NCBI GenBank assembly: GCA_018715545.1
Contig: DVLK01000053.1
Coordinates: 1 to 23,646 of the forward strand
Reading direction: 5' to 3'
Length of the DNA stretch: 23,646 nucleotides
Source: Candidatus Caccovivens faecavium
Lineage (GTDB): Bacteria; Bacillota; Clostridia; Christensenellales; UBA1242
The first letter of the stretch is position 1; each line of letters opens with the position of its first letter. This document shows positions 7,168-14,838 of this stretch, piece after piece. The position numbers were made by a program, and so were the translations under genes. The notes beneath the pieces are model-generated. The model ran no database searches and was not told the origin of the DNA. It saw nothing but the letters and a program-made list of their open reading frames with translations.

Positions 7168-7796
7168 GTTTCAAATCACAATTTATCGAGATGTTTGGGA
7201 ATGTTTTTACTCAAAAAGCGGTACATACACTTGGAGATTATATTTCAGATAAAACTGATAAAGTAAAAAAAGATTATTTACATGAAAATATTAAATATGT
7301 TGATATATCTTCAATAGATAATACTCAAAATGAAATTACTTCTTATACAACATACAAAACACAAGATAGACCATCAAGAGCTCAACAAATAGTTGAAGAT
7401 GGAGATATTGTTATTTCAACAGTAAGGCCCAACTTAAACAACGTTGCAATGATAAAAGACGATTTTGAAAATATTGTAGCATCAACAGGATTTTGTGTTT
7501 TAAAAAAGAATATGCAAGTAAATGAATATTTTATTTTTACGTTAGTAAAAGATTCTAGATTTGCTGATTATTTATCAAAATTAACAACGGGTGCTAGTTA
7601 TCCAGCAGTTTCAAATAAATCTGTACTTAATTTTAAGATAGATATGCCACCAATCGAGCTCCAAAACAAGTTTGCTGAAATTGTTAAACACATCGATAAA
7701 TTAAAATTTCGTGAAACTATAACAAAATTAAAAAATCTATGTTATAATATTTTTAATATTATACAATCCAAAAACTTAAGTGAGGTAAAAAAATGA
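7161..7796 (+). CDS. hsdS: Partial HsdS: one target recognition domain, probably a silent cassette
   Basis: 211 residues at most. It begins in the central spacer (KSQFIEMFG), then has a single recognition domain (about residues 20-165, with DGDIVISTVRPN and TGASYPAVSNK typical of HsdS) and the distal spacer PPIELQNKFAEIVKHID. It lacks the N-terminal recognition domain. The only start in frame is a TTG that overlaps the end of the recombinase gene without a good ribosome binding site, so it may not be translated alone. The 28-bp repeat at its 5' end joins in frame with the full hsdS, so recombination would swap TRD2 for this domain. A half-size subunit that works as a dimer is an alternative. 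It ends in a 4-bp ATGA overlap with hsdR. Confidence 0.85.
   Translation: MLGFKSQFIEMFGNVFTQKAVHTLGDYISDKTDKVKKDYLHENIKYVDISSIDNTQNEITSYTTYKTQDRPSRAQQIVEDGDIVISTVRPNLNNVAMIKDDFENIVASTGFCVLKKNMQVNEYFIFTLVKDSRFADYLSKLTTGASYPAVSNKSVLNFKIDMPPIELQNKFAEIVKHIDKLKFRETITKLKNLCYNIFNIIQSKNLSEVKK
7171..7198 (+). repeat. 28-bp direct repeat, hsdS central spacer (copy 2 of 2)
   Basis: Exact copy of 5501-5528 and in the same orientation. Recombination between the two would loop out about 1.67 kb carrying TRD2 of hsdS and the recombinase gene, and fuse TRD1 to the downstream domain in frame. Confidence 0.9.
7683..7709 (+). repeat. 27-bp direct repeat, hsdS distal spacer (copy 2 of 2)
   Basis: Exact copy of 6019-6045. 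Together with the central pair it brackets each exchangeable recognition domain. Confidence 0.8.
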
Positions 7797-10700
7797 CAAA
7801 CTTTGAATATTTAAAAGAGTTAAAAGATTTTAAAGAATTGTATGACTTTTGTGATACGAGCGAGTCTTTTGTTTTGTCACGACCTGACATTTCAGCAAGT
7901 TACAGCAGAAAAGCACTAGAATATCTTGTAAAAACAATTTACATGATAAAGCTTAACTATGTGCCACAAAATGCCACATTGTTTGAATTGGTTGACAACT
8001 ATATGTTTGCCTCATTTGTTTCGGATAAAGAAACTATTGCCTCACTTCACTTTATCAGAAAAATAGGTAATAATGCAGTTCATAATGTAAAAACAACAAA
8101 AGCACAAGCACTTGCTTGTCTAGAAAACTTACATTTCTTTGTTGGAGAAATATTGATAAGCCTTGGCGTTATAAAAGATTATCCACCTTTTGATAAGTCA
8201 TTGATTATCCCACAAAAAGAAACAAAAACAACCTCACTACCATCGCAAGATATTGTTATAAATCCAGATGATGTATCAAAATATAAAGATAAAATTAAAA
8301 GCGATACAGTTCTTCAAATTAAAAGAACTATGCCCGAAGCTGAAACAAGAAAACTTTATATTGATTGCTGGTTGCAAGAAGCTGGTTGGGATGTTTTAAC
8401 TATTGAAAACCAAAAACTTCCAGCAAAAGCAGGAATTGAAATTGAAGTCCACGGAATGCCAAACGATAAAGGTATTGGCTTCTGCGATTATGTATTATTT
8501 GGTAGAGATGGAAAACCTCTTGCTGTCGTTGAAGCAAAGAAGAAAGATGTTAATCCAATTAAAGGCGAAAATCAGGCTCAATTGTATGCTAACTGTCTTG
8601 AAAAAGAGTATGGCGTTAGACCTGTTGTTTATTACACAAATGGATATGAAACTAAGATCATTGATGGCTTGGGTTATCCATCAAGAACAATCTATGGCTT
8701 CCATACTATTGATGAACTTGAAGCCCTAGTTCAAAAGCAAGGAAAACGAGAAATAACAGACTTTAATGTTGATACCAATATAGCAGGCAGACCATACCAA
8801 ATTATGGCAATTAGAAGCGTTTGTGACCATTTTAACAAGATGAATCGTAAAGCTTTAATTGTTATGGCAACAGGTACAGGAAAAACAAGAGTTTCAATTG
8901 CTCTTGTAGATATTTTGAAAAGAAATAACTTTATTAAAAATGTTTTATTCCTTGCTGACCGTATTGAACTTGTAAATCAGGCGAAGAAAAACTTTGTTAA
9001 GTTGATGCCATCTGAATCTGTTTGCGTTTTATCTGATAAATCAGCAAAGAAAGATTTAGATGCAAGGCTTGTCTTCTCGACTTATCAAACAATTATTAAC
9101 TACATAGATAACGATAAAAAGACATTTGGAATCGGCAGATTTGACCTGATTATTATTGATGAAGCACATAGATCAATCTTCAATAAATACAGGGCAATCT
9201 TCCACTATTTTGACAGCCTTTTGGTTGGTCTTACAGCAACACCTCGTAATGAAATTGACAAAAATACATATACAACATTTGGACTTGATGATGGTATTCC
9301 AAACTTCCATTATGAGTTGGATGAAGCAGTTAAAGATAGATATTTAGTAAGCTACAATGTTTACGATAGAACTTCAGAAATAATGAAGCGTGGCTTCAAA
9401 TATTCAGATTTATCGCCTGAAGAAATCGCTGAAATTGAAACTGAATACGCAATCACAATGGATGGCGAATATAACCTTGACTACGATGTTCTTGGAGAAG
9501 ATAAACAAGTTTCAGGAAATCAATTATTTAAAAAGTTCTATAACCGTGACACAATTAAAAAGGTTCTAAAAGAACTAATGCGTGATGGATTAAAGGTAAA
9601 TAGTGGCGAAAATATTGGTAAAACAATTGTGTTTGCACCAAACCACAAAACAGCCGAAATGGTTGTTGAAGAATTTAAAAAATTATATCCACAATACGGT
9701 AATGATTATTGTGCGCTTATTGATAACTATGTTACATACGCAAGCAACTTAATAGAAAGATTTGGGACGAGAGATAAGTTGCCACAAATCGCAGTTTCAG
9801 TTGATATGCTTGATACAGGTATTGATGTGCCTGATGTGTTAAACTTGGTTTTCTTCAGAGCAGTAAAATCAAAAATTAAATTCTTACAAATGATTGGCAG
9901 AGGTACAAGATTATGTGAAAATATTAGAGTATTCTCCCCATCTAGGGATTTCTTTGAGGGTAGAATCTCTGAACCTGATATGAATTATCAACAAGATAAA
10001 CAAGGTTTCTATATCTTTGATTATTGCGATAATTTTAGATTCTTTGATAATTTCAAGGAAAAAGCAACAGGCAAACAATCACTAAACCTTACACAAAGAA
10101 TTTTTAATATGAAATCAGAGTTGATATTTGGCTTACAAGCACTTGAATATCAACAAGATAATTTCTGCGTAAATTATAGAAATTCTTTAATTGAGCAAGT
10201 CAGAGCTGATGTAAATAAACTAAGCCCAATGCAAATTTTAGTTAAAGAAAGTTTGCAATATGTAGATAAATTTAAGGCAGATGAAACTTGGCAATATCTA
10301 TCAAAACTAGATTTACAAGAATTAAAAGCTCATATCACTGAACTTGTTTCACCTAATGCTGATGATGAATTAGCGAAAATATTTGATTTAAAGATTTTGA
10401 ATATTGAGGTGTCTTTAATTGATAAATCTCAAGATTCTACAAAGAGCCAAAATGCAATTATTGTAATTGCACAAGCATTGTCAAATATGACTACTATCCC
10501 TCAAATAAGACCACACATGGATACTATCATTAAACTTCAAACAAGAGAGTTTTGGGATAACATAACAATTGAAATTCTTGAAGATTTAAGAAAAGAACTT
10601 CGTGATCTTATAAAGTTTATACCTGACGGAGAAAAATCAAAAGTTTATGTAATAGACATCAATGATACTATTACTGACAATGGTAATCGTGCTGGTGTAA

Positions 10701-11167
10701 ACATTGCAGGAATGAAAACCTACGAACAAAAAGTTATTGATTACCTTGCAGAAAATAGTGATAAAGAAGTAATTCAAAAAATCAAAAATCTTGAAAAGAT
10801 AAATGCAAACGATTTGAAAGAACTTGAAAATATCCTTTGGAATGAGCTTGGAACAAAAGAAGATTATTTCAAGTTTACCGAAAAAGAAAACTTAGCTGTA
10901 TTTGTAAGATCTATTGTTGGTTTAGAACAGCAAGCAATCAACTTGAAGTTTGGACAATTCCTTGCAGAAAATGTCTTAAATTCAAGACAACAAGAATTTG
11001 TTAAAACAATCATTAGTTATGTTAGAGAAAATGGAGATGTTACATTTGATAACCTTGTTAATAGTAGTCCATTTGATAACATTGACATAATTAGAATGTT
11101 TGGAGATAAAATATATATCGTTCAAAAGATTGTTGAACAATTACATGGAGCAGTAATGTGTGCTTAA
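7793..11167 (+). CDS. hsdR: Type I restriction endonuclease subunit HsdR
   Basis: 1124 residues, the normal size. An N-terminal DUF4145-like helical domain (about 20-125, with FIRKIGNNAVHN) precedes the nuclease domain with D232 (FCDYVLF) and E247-A-K249 (VVEAKKK), the PD-(D/E)XK core. The SF2 translocase follows: Walker A ATGTGKT (359-365), DEAH (456-459), then the second helicase lobe with GRGTRL, and a long C-terminal helical region. With HsdM and HsdS it translocates DNA and cuts unmodified foreign DNA. It starts at ATG 8 bases after GAGG, overlapping the partial hsdS stop. A strong terminator follows. All key residues are intact, so restriction is probably active. Confidence 0.96.
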   Translation: MTNFEYLKELKDFKELYDFCDTSESFVLSRPDISASYSRKALEYLVKTIYMIKLNYVPQNATLFELVDNYMFASFVSDKETIASLHFIRKIGNNAVHNVKTTKAQALACLENLHFFVGEILISLGVIKDYPPFDKSLIIPQKETKTTSLPSQDIVINPDDVSKYKDKIKSDTVLQIKRTMPEAETRKLYIDCWLQEAGWDVLTIENQKLPAKAGIEIEVHGMPNDKGIGFCDYVLFGRDGKPLAVVEAKKKDVNPIKGENQAQLYANCLEKEYGVRPVVYYTNGYETKIIDGLGYPSRTIYGFHTIDELEALVQKQGKREITDFNVDTNIAGRPYQIMAIRSVCDHFNKMNRKALIVMATGTGKTRVSIALVDILKRNNFIKNVLFLADRIELVNQAKKNFVKLMPSESVCVLSDKSAKKDLDARLVFSTYQTIINYIDNDKKTFGIGRFDLIIIDEAHRSIFNKYRAIFHYFDSLLVGLTATPRNEIDKNTYTTFGLDDGIPNFHYELDEAVKDRYLVSYNVYDRTSEIMKRGFKYSDLSPEEIAEIETEYAITMDGEYNLDYDVLGEDKQVSGNQLFKKFYNRDTIKKVLKELMRDGLKVNSGENIGKTIVFAPNHKTAEMVVEEFKKLYPQYGNDYCALIDNYVTYASNLIERFGTRDKLPQIAVSVDMLDTGIDVPDVLNLVFFRAVKSKIKFLQMIGRGTRLCENIRVFSPSRDFFEGRISEPDMNYQQDKQGFYIFDYCDNFRFFDNFKEKATGKQSLNLTQRIFNMKSELIFGLQALEYQQDNFCVNYRNSLIEQVRADVNKLSPMQILVKESLQYVDKFKADETWQYLSKLDLQELKAHITELVSPNADDELAKIFDLKILNIEVSLIDKSQDSTKSQNAIIVIAQALSNMTTIPQIRPHMDTIIKLQTREFWDNITIEILEDLRKELRDLIKFIPDGEKSKVYVIDINDTITDNGNRAGVNIAGMKTYEQKVIDYLAENSDKEVIQKIKNLEKINANDLKELENILWNELGTKEDYFKFTEKENLAVFVRSIVGLEQQAINLKFGQFLAENVLNSRQQEFVKTIISYVRENGDVTFDNLVNSSPFDNIDIIRMFGDKIYIVQKIVEQLHGAVMCA

Positions 11168-11173
11168 TATTTA

Positions 11174-11210
11174 AACACTCAATCATAATGATTGGGTGTT
11201 TTTCTTTTTT
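11174..11210 (+). terminator. Terminator of the type I R-M operon
   Basis: ACACTCAATCA and TGATTGGGTGT form an 11-bp stem with one G-T pair and a 3-nt loop, followed by TTTTCTTTTTT. It lies 7 bp after the hsdR stop. Confidence 0.9.
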
Positions 11211-11286
11211 ATATTATTAAAAACGGATTTCAAGAGTTTATAAGTTAAAAACTTTGTCGAAATCCCAACACAATATCAAACTATAT

Positions 11287-11294
11287 GCTATAAT
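11287..11294 (+). promoter_or_regulatory. Extended -10 promoter of the winged-helix gene
   Basis: TGC-TATAAT at 11286-11294, 21 bp before the ATG, with no convincing -35. Follows the R-M terminator, so the gene is expressed separately. Confidence 0.6.
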
Positions 11295-11315
11295 ACTTCT
11301 ATAAGGAAAATAAGT

Positions 11316-12485
11316 ATGAGTTTTTTTGATGACGATGATTTTTATTCAAGTGCCCCCGCCGAAAGAGATATGTATAGCAAAATAAGAACTGAAAAGCGAA
11401 TTAAAAGAAAAATTCAAAAACAAAAAGCTATTAAGAAAAGAAATAAAACATATCTCAAAGGAAGACGAGGTGTTAGACTTTATTATGACATAACAAAGAG
11501 AGATGTTCCTAAAGACGCTAATGCCCCGGATTATGGTATGATTTATGACGAATCTATTGGTAGATATAGATATACAGATTATGATATCGAAGATGAGGAT
11601 GAAGATGATGATTTTTATGAAAATTTAGGAAAAAGTAAGCCTGTGGAAAGGGTTTTGTGTAAAACTCCACCATTAGAAGATTATGAAGAATGGACCGATG
11701 ATGACGAAGAAGATGAATATGAAGGATTTGATGAGGATTATGCTCAAGATATAGATGATTTTAAAAATCCCGAAAGACAAATCAAATGTGTATTTAAGCA
11801 AAAATTAAGAAGAGATAAATTATTTGGATATTTAAAATACCTTAAAGGTAGAAAAGTTTTAAATAGAGATTTGGCATGGAAATTTGCAGTAACAAAAAGA
11901 ACAATACAGTCAGATTTAAGATGGCTTGAGAATAATGGTTTTATTGTAACCCAGAAGAACAAAACATATAAAGGAAAACAAACTAAAAACTCATACATAG
12001 TTAATCTTGAAAAAAGAAAGGGGTTACCATGTGAAGATACTCGGTTGGGTATTGTTATTATTGCAAAGCAAGATAATGAATATTATGTTTTAGCAAAAAC
12101 AAATTACAAATCTAAAGATGAGAATCCTAAAAGATTTATTCCAATTAAAGAATGTTATTTTAAATTGCCACAAACTCAATTAAAAGTAGAAAGCAGGATT
12201 GAACATAAATCTAATTTATTAGTTTCCAAATTGTTTGAAACAAATATAGAAGATAAATTTCAAGGACATGTTTATACAACTAGATTTATTAAGATAAAAA
12301 AGTATAGAGATGATATGTATAAATGGGTTGTTGAAAAAAGTTCTGTGAAAATACTCTACTCAATGTATGTTGTTGACAACTTAAATCAAATCCCTGTAGG
12401 ATATAAGTGGATCAAGTTAAAAACAGCAAACCGATATTTTACTCAAACCATAGATAACAAATGTCTTAATAAAGTAAAACTATGA
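11316..12485 (+). CDS. Unknown winged-helix protein with a highly acidic central segment
   Basis: 389 residues, not recognised by name. Order: a short acidic start (DDDDF), a very basic stretch (23-52, rich in K and R), an extremely acidic low-complexity segment (about 88-149, for example DEDEDDDFYENL and DDDEEDEYEGFDEDY), a helix-turn-helix with wing (about 162-230: KLFGYLKYLKGRK, then NRDLAWKFAVTKRTIQSDLRWLENNGF), and a C-terminal domain of about 155 residues of unknown fold. The HTH resembles DeoR/HTH_11-type DNA-binding domains that recognise duplex DNA through RTIQSDLRWL. It sits between the R-M and mobilization modules, with its own promoter and a GGA ribosome binding site. It may be a replication initiator or element regulator; neither can be shown. 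The acidic stretch may mimic DNA or block the DNA-binding domain. Confidence 0.7.
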   Translation: MSFFDDDDFYSSAPAERDMYSKIRTEKRIKRKIQKQKAIKKRNKTYLKGRRGVRLYYDITKRDVPKDANAPDYGMIYDESIGRYRYTDYDIEDEDEDDDFYENLGKSKPVERVLCKTPPLEDYEEWTDDDEEDEYEGFDEDYAQDIDDFKNPERQIKCVFKQKLRRDKLFGYLKYLKGRKVLNRDLAWKFAVTKRTIQSDLRWLENNGFIVTQKNKTYKGKQTKNSYIVNLEKRKGLPCEDTRLGIVIIAKQDNEYYVLAKTNYKSKDENPKRFIPIKECYFKLPQTQLKVESRIEHKSNLLVSKLFETNIEDKFQGHVYTTRFIKIKKYRDDMYKWVVEKSSVKILYSMYVVDNLNQIPVGYKWIKLKTANRYFTQTIDNKCLNKVKL

Positions 12486-12556
12486 TGGGGTGAAATAAAA
12501 TGAGTTTAATATCCATATTTTAGAAAAAATTAAAAATTTTCAAAAAATTTTTTATA

Positions 12557-12578
12557 CCCGTATTTACGGGCATTTTTT
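12557..12578 (+). terminator. Terminator after the winged-helix gene
   Basis: CCCGT-ATTT-ACGGG, a perfect 5-bp stem with adjoining A/T pairs, followed by CATTTTTTAA. Confidence 0.75.
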
Positions 12579-12728
12579 AATTCATCAAATTACTTGAATA
12601 ACAAAATAATACAAAATATTACATAAATTCAAGGTGTAAATTCTTGAAAAAACCTAATATAGTGAAGGGGCAACAAGAAAAAACATATGTCTAACAAAGT
12701 AAAAATTTAGTGTGCACAATTACTTAGT

Positions 12729-12737
12729 TGGTATAAT
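12729..12737 (+). promoter_or_regulatory. Extended -10 promoter of the mobilization genes
   Basis: TGG-TATAAT at 12729-12737, about 170 bp before the first mobilization gene. The TGTGCACA palindrome lies where the -35 region would be, a possible operator. The long leader contains a terminator-like stem near 12800. Confidence 0.5.
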
Positions 12738-12905
12738 AAATTCTTTCTTTGTTAACCTTGTAAGAGAAAGAGAAAATTATAAAAGAAAAGAGAAGTTTTT
12801 TGCGAGCTTCTTTTTTGTATGTCTGTTAATCTTCGCCTGCAGAGATTATAGATATCAAGGATTATAGAACGAAAAAATAATCAAAATAATTGGAGGAAAT
12901 TAAAA

Positions 12906-13163
12906 ATGATAAAAATTAAAACGGAATTTATGACAAGAGTTAGAGATGTAGATGTAGCAAATAAATTAAATGAACAATTTAGAAAAAGCGGGTTAAAAAG
13001 TTTCAATGAATTTATTAACCAAATACTTGAGGATTATGTTAATAGAGGATATTATTTTAATGAAATCTACGACAAAGTCCTTATTGCCGACGAATGTATG
13101 AATGCTATGCTCGATATGGTCAATAAGATTCAAAGAGATATTGATAGACAATATAATTCTTAA
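12906..13163 (+). CDS. Small mobilization accessory protein (probable ribbon-helix-helix)
   Basis: 85 residues. An N-terminal strand (IKIKTEFMTRVRD) is followed by helices containing LNEQFRKSGLKSFNEFINQILEDYV, the pattern of a ribbon-helix-helix DNA-binding protein. The C-terminus is an amphipathic helix. It begins after a strong GGAGG and overlaps the start of the relaxase reading frame by up to 62 bp. Small DNA-binding proteins encoded just before a relaxase usually help it open the origin of transfer and often repress the operon. This role is inferred from position and size. Confidence 0.65.
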   Translation: MIKIKTEFMTRVRDVDVANKLNEQFRKSGLKSFNEFINQILEDYVNRGYYFNEIYDKVLIADECMNAMLDMVNKIQRDIDRQYNS

Positions 13164-14334
13164 GTGTCGGTATTATAAGCATAATTCTCAATATAAAGAA
13201 AATGATAGAAATTTAAAACACCGCGAGTTCGTGAGTTGTCAAAATAGTTATAGTTATCTTAACTATGTTCAAACAGGAGCAACCGAAAATGCTCCGAAAG
13301 ATTATGAACAGTATATTGGCAATAGAGAAAAATCTTGTGGTGTTTTTAATGAGAAAGGATTGCTCTCTGAAGAACAACGTAAGGAATTAAGACATCAATT
13401 ACAAAATACTGAAAGTGTAATTTGGGATATTGTAATTTCTTTTCGCACAGAATTCGGAGATAGTTATTGTAGAGATTATGAACAGGCATATAACTTCTTA
13501 GTTAAGGAATTGCCAAAGTTTTTCAAGAAATGTGGATTGAATAGCAGTAATATCGTGTGGTATGCAGGCCTACACGAGAACACTGAAAACAAACATATTC
13601 ACCTGTCGTTTTTTGAAAAAAAACCTAAATATTTTGCCAATGGTGGCAAGCTAAAATATCATTCGGGAAAACTACCGAAAGATGTTTTAATCGACTCAAA
13701 ATTTATATTTGAAAAAGCACTAACCAACCCCACTGCTCAACTACTAAAAGATAGAAAAGATTTATATGACAGAATTAATGTGTCTTTAGATAAAAGAACT
13801 GTTAGTAAGAAAGCAAAGAGATTGTTGTTGGAGCTTTATAGAGAGTTGCCAAAAGATGGTCGTATTGGATATGCTAGTGAGAATATGGATAATGTTAGAA
13901 AGAAGGTTGATGATGTTACGGATTATTTTTTGATGAGAAATAAGCAAATCCAAGAGTCTTATATCACATTCAAAAAGGATTGTATTTGCTTGGAAACTTG
14001 GAAGATATCTCGTGGCTTTGAAAAAGAAAGTTCTTATATGAAAGATATGAAAAGACGACTTGGAAATCTAATTATTTTTGCTGCGCTTGATGTTGGGCAT
14101 ATCCACGATGAGATTGAAAAATTGAGTATTAAAACTGCGAATTATAAAGCATATAAAAAGAAGCTTAGAGATAAAGAATGGAATAAAATTTTAAATCTCT
14201 GGAAGCAAACAACTTATGAGCACCAGCAAGAAATGGATTTCTTTATGTCTTTCCATGAGAAACTGGAAAGATACTCTAAACAGCAAAAATATGAGATGGT
14301 TAGAAGCCGAAGAAATAGAGATTTTGAGATGTAG
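13102..14334 (+). CDS. MobL/MobP-type relaxase
   Basis: Up to 410 residues. The N-terminal relaxase features are ILKCRYYK (19-26), YIGNREKSCGVF (71-82), IVISFRTEFGD (110-120) and the metal-binding histidine cluster LHENTENKHIHLSFFEKK (H158, H165, H167). This pattern fits the MobL/MobP relaxases of Firmicute plasmids and mobilizable elements. The C-terminal part is helical. The enzyme nicks the element's origin of transfer and stays bound to the 5' end. The start is uncertain: ATG 13102 has no good ribosome binding site and overlaps the upstream gene, while TTG 13141 would also keep the conserved ILKCRYYK segment. Translational coupling to the upstream gene is likely. The protein ends in DFEM, as does the integrase. 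Confidence 0.85.
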   Translation: MLCSIWSIRFKEILIDNIILKCRYYKHNSQYKENDRNLKHREFVSCQNSYSYLNYVQTGATENAPKDYEQYIGNREKSCGVFNEKGLLSEEQRKELRHQLQNTESVIWDIVISFRTEFGDSYCRDYEQAYNFLVKELPKFFKKCGLNSSNIVWYAGLHENTENKHIHLSFFEKKPKYFANGGKLKYHSGKLPKDVLIDSKFIFEKALTNPTAQLLKDRKDLYDRINVSLDKRTVSKKAKRLLLELYRELPKDGRIGYASENMDNVRKKVDDVTDYFLMRNKQIQESYITFKKDCICLETWKISRGFEKESSYMKDMKRRLGNLIIFAALDVGHIHDEIEKLSIKTANYKAYKKKLRDKEWNKILNLWKQTTYEHQQEMDFFMSFHEKLERYSKQQKYEMVRSRRNRDFEM

Positions 14335-14365
14335 AGAGTTATAGATTTAATAAAACAGGATAAGC

Positions 14366-14455
14366 GGAAGAAACAAATTTTCAGCAAAATCACTCTTAAA
14401 TGCCCTAAATATAAGCATTTTTGAGTGATACACTTTGCTGAATTAATATTCTTCC
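14366..14455 (+). other. 90-nt stepped palindrome upstream of xis
   Basis: Three nested arms pair in register: GGAAGAA (14366-14372) with TTCTTCC (14449-14455); TTCAGCAAA (14380-14388) with TTTGCTGAA (14434-14442); ATCACTCTTAAATGC (14389-14403) with GCATTTTTGAGTGAT (14415-14429). It lies 31 bp after the relaxase stop. The T-tract afterwards is broken (TTTATTTTACG), so it may be a weak terminator, an RNA regulator or a protein/relaxase target site. Confidence 0.65.
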
Positions 14456-14464
14456 TTTATTTTA

Positions 14465-14535
14465 CGAGAAATGGGAATGCCCATTTTCGTTTATGATGGT
14501 AAACCATCACTTTTACATTGCTCGATGCAAGTAAA
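14465..14535 (+). promoter_or_regulatory. Three further hairpins in the xis-int leader
   Basis: GAAATGGG/CCCATTTT with loop AATG (14468-14487), TGATGG/CCATCA with loop TAAA (14494-14509), and TTTAC-a-TTGC/GCAA-GTAAA (14512-14535). With the large palindrome just upstream, this makes four hairpins in a row before the xis ribosome binding site. This suggests post-transcriptional control of xis-int. Confidence 0.5.
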
Positions 14536-14566
14536 TTTTAGAATTTATAGAAAGGAGAAACTGATT

Positions 14567-14581
14567 ATGAAGGAGTATTAA
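14567..14581 (+). CDS. Four-codon leader ORF before xis
   Basis: ATG AAG GAG TAT TAA (MKEY), preceded by AAAGGAG at the right distance. Its own codons AAG GAG form the ribosome binding site of xis, whose ATG begins 5 bp after the mini-ORF stop. A ribosome on the mini-ORF would therefore cover or re-initiate at the xis start. This is the form of a coupling or attenuation device, but it could be chance. Confidence 0.45.
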   Translation: MKEY

Positions 14582-14586
14582 TTTTA

Positions 14587-14838
14587 ATGTTAAAACAAGA
14601 AGATTTACAAGCAGAGATGTTGATTTCTGCAGAAGCTAAAAGACTTGCAGATAGATATAACAAAGATTATTTAGACTGTGAGGATTTAATGAAAATTACA
14701 GGGCTTGGCAAAGGCAATGTAAGAACACTTATGAATAGATATGATTTCCCAACCACCAATGTCGGTAAGCGCAAAGTTATTAGTGTTATGGCTTTCGCAA
14801 GATGGGCTTACTTTCAAGACAACAGGAGGAAAAACTAA
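14587..14838 (+). CDS. xis: Excisionase-like DNA-binding protein
   Basis: 83 residues. The central helix-turn-helix and wing are DLMKITGLGKGNVRTLMNRY followed by FPTTNVGKRKVISVMAFARWA, the pattern of MerR-like excisionase/DNA-binding domains. Its stop overlaps the integrase start in TAATG, so the two are co-translated. In elements with this layout the protein bends DNA at the ends and directs the integrase towards excision. The ribosome binding site AAGGAG lies inside the mini-ORF just upstream. Confidence 0.85.
   Translation: MLKQEDLQAEMLISAEAKRLADRYNKDYLDCEDLMKITGLGKGNVRTLMNRYDFPTTNVGKRKVISVMAFARWAYFQDNRRKN

Larger units (their letters stand above)
12486..12905 (+). other. Intergenic before the mobilization genes; candidate origin of transfer
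   Basis: Contains a seven-codon ORF with a good ribosome binding site (ATG at 12500, TAG at 12521-12523: MSLISIF), which may be a leader or the stub of a lost gene. It also holds a terminator at 12557, the inverted repeat TTCAAG/CTTGAA (12628-12648), the palindrome TGTGCACA (12711-12718), a promoter at 12729, and a weak GAAG...CTTC plus T-run terminator-like stem around 12791-12817. Inverted repeats upstream of a relaxase gene are a usual place for oriT, but I cannot point to a nick site. Confidence 0.4.

Noticed and set aside
7741..7748. TGT-TATAAT as a promoter for hsdR
   Set aside because: The same bases occur at the matching place in the full hsdS (about 6079), where they encode the conserved CYN residues, so the match is best explained by coding. 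The -35 is also absent.
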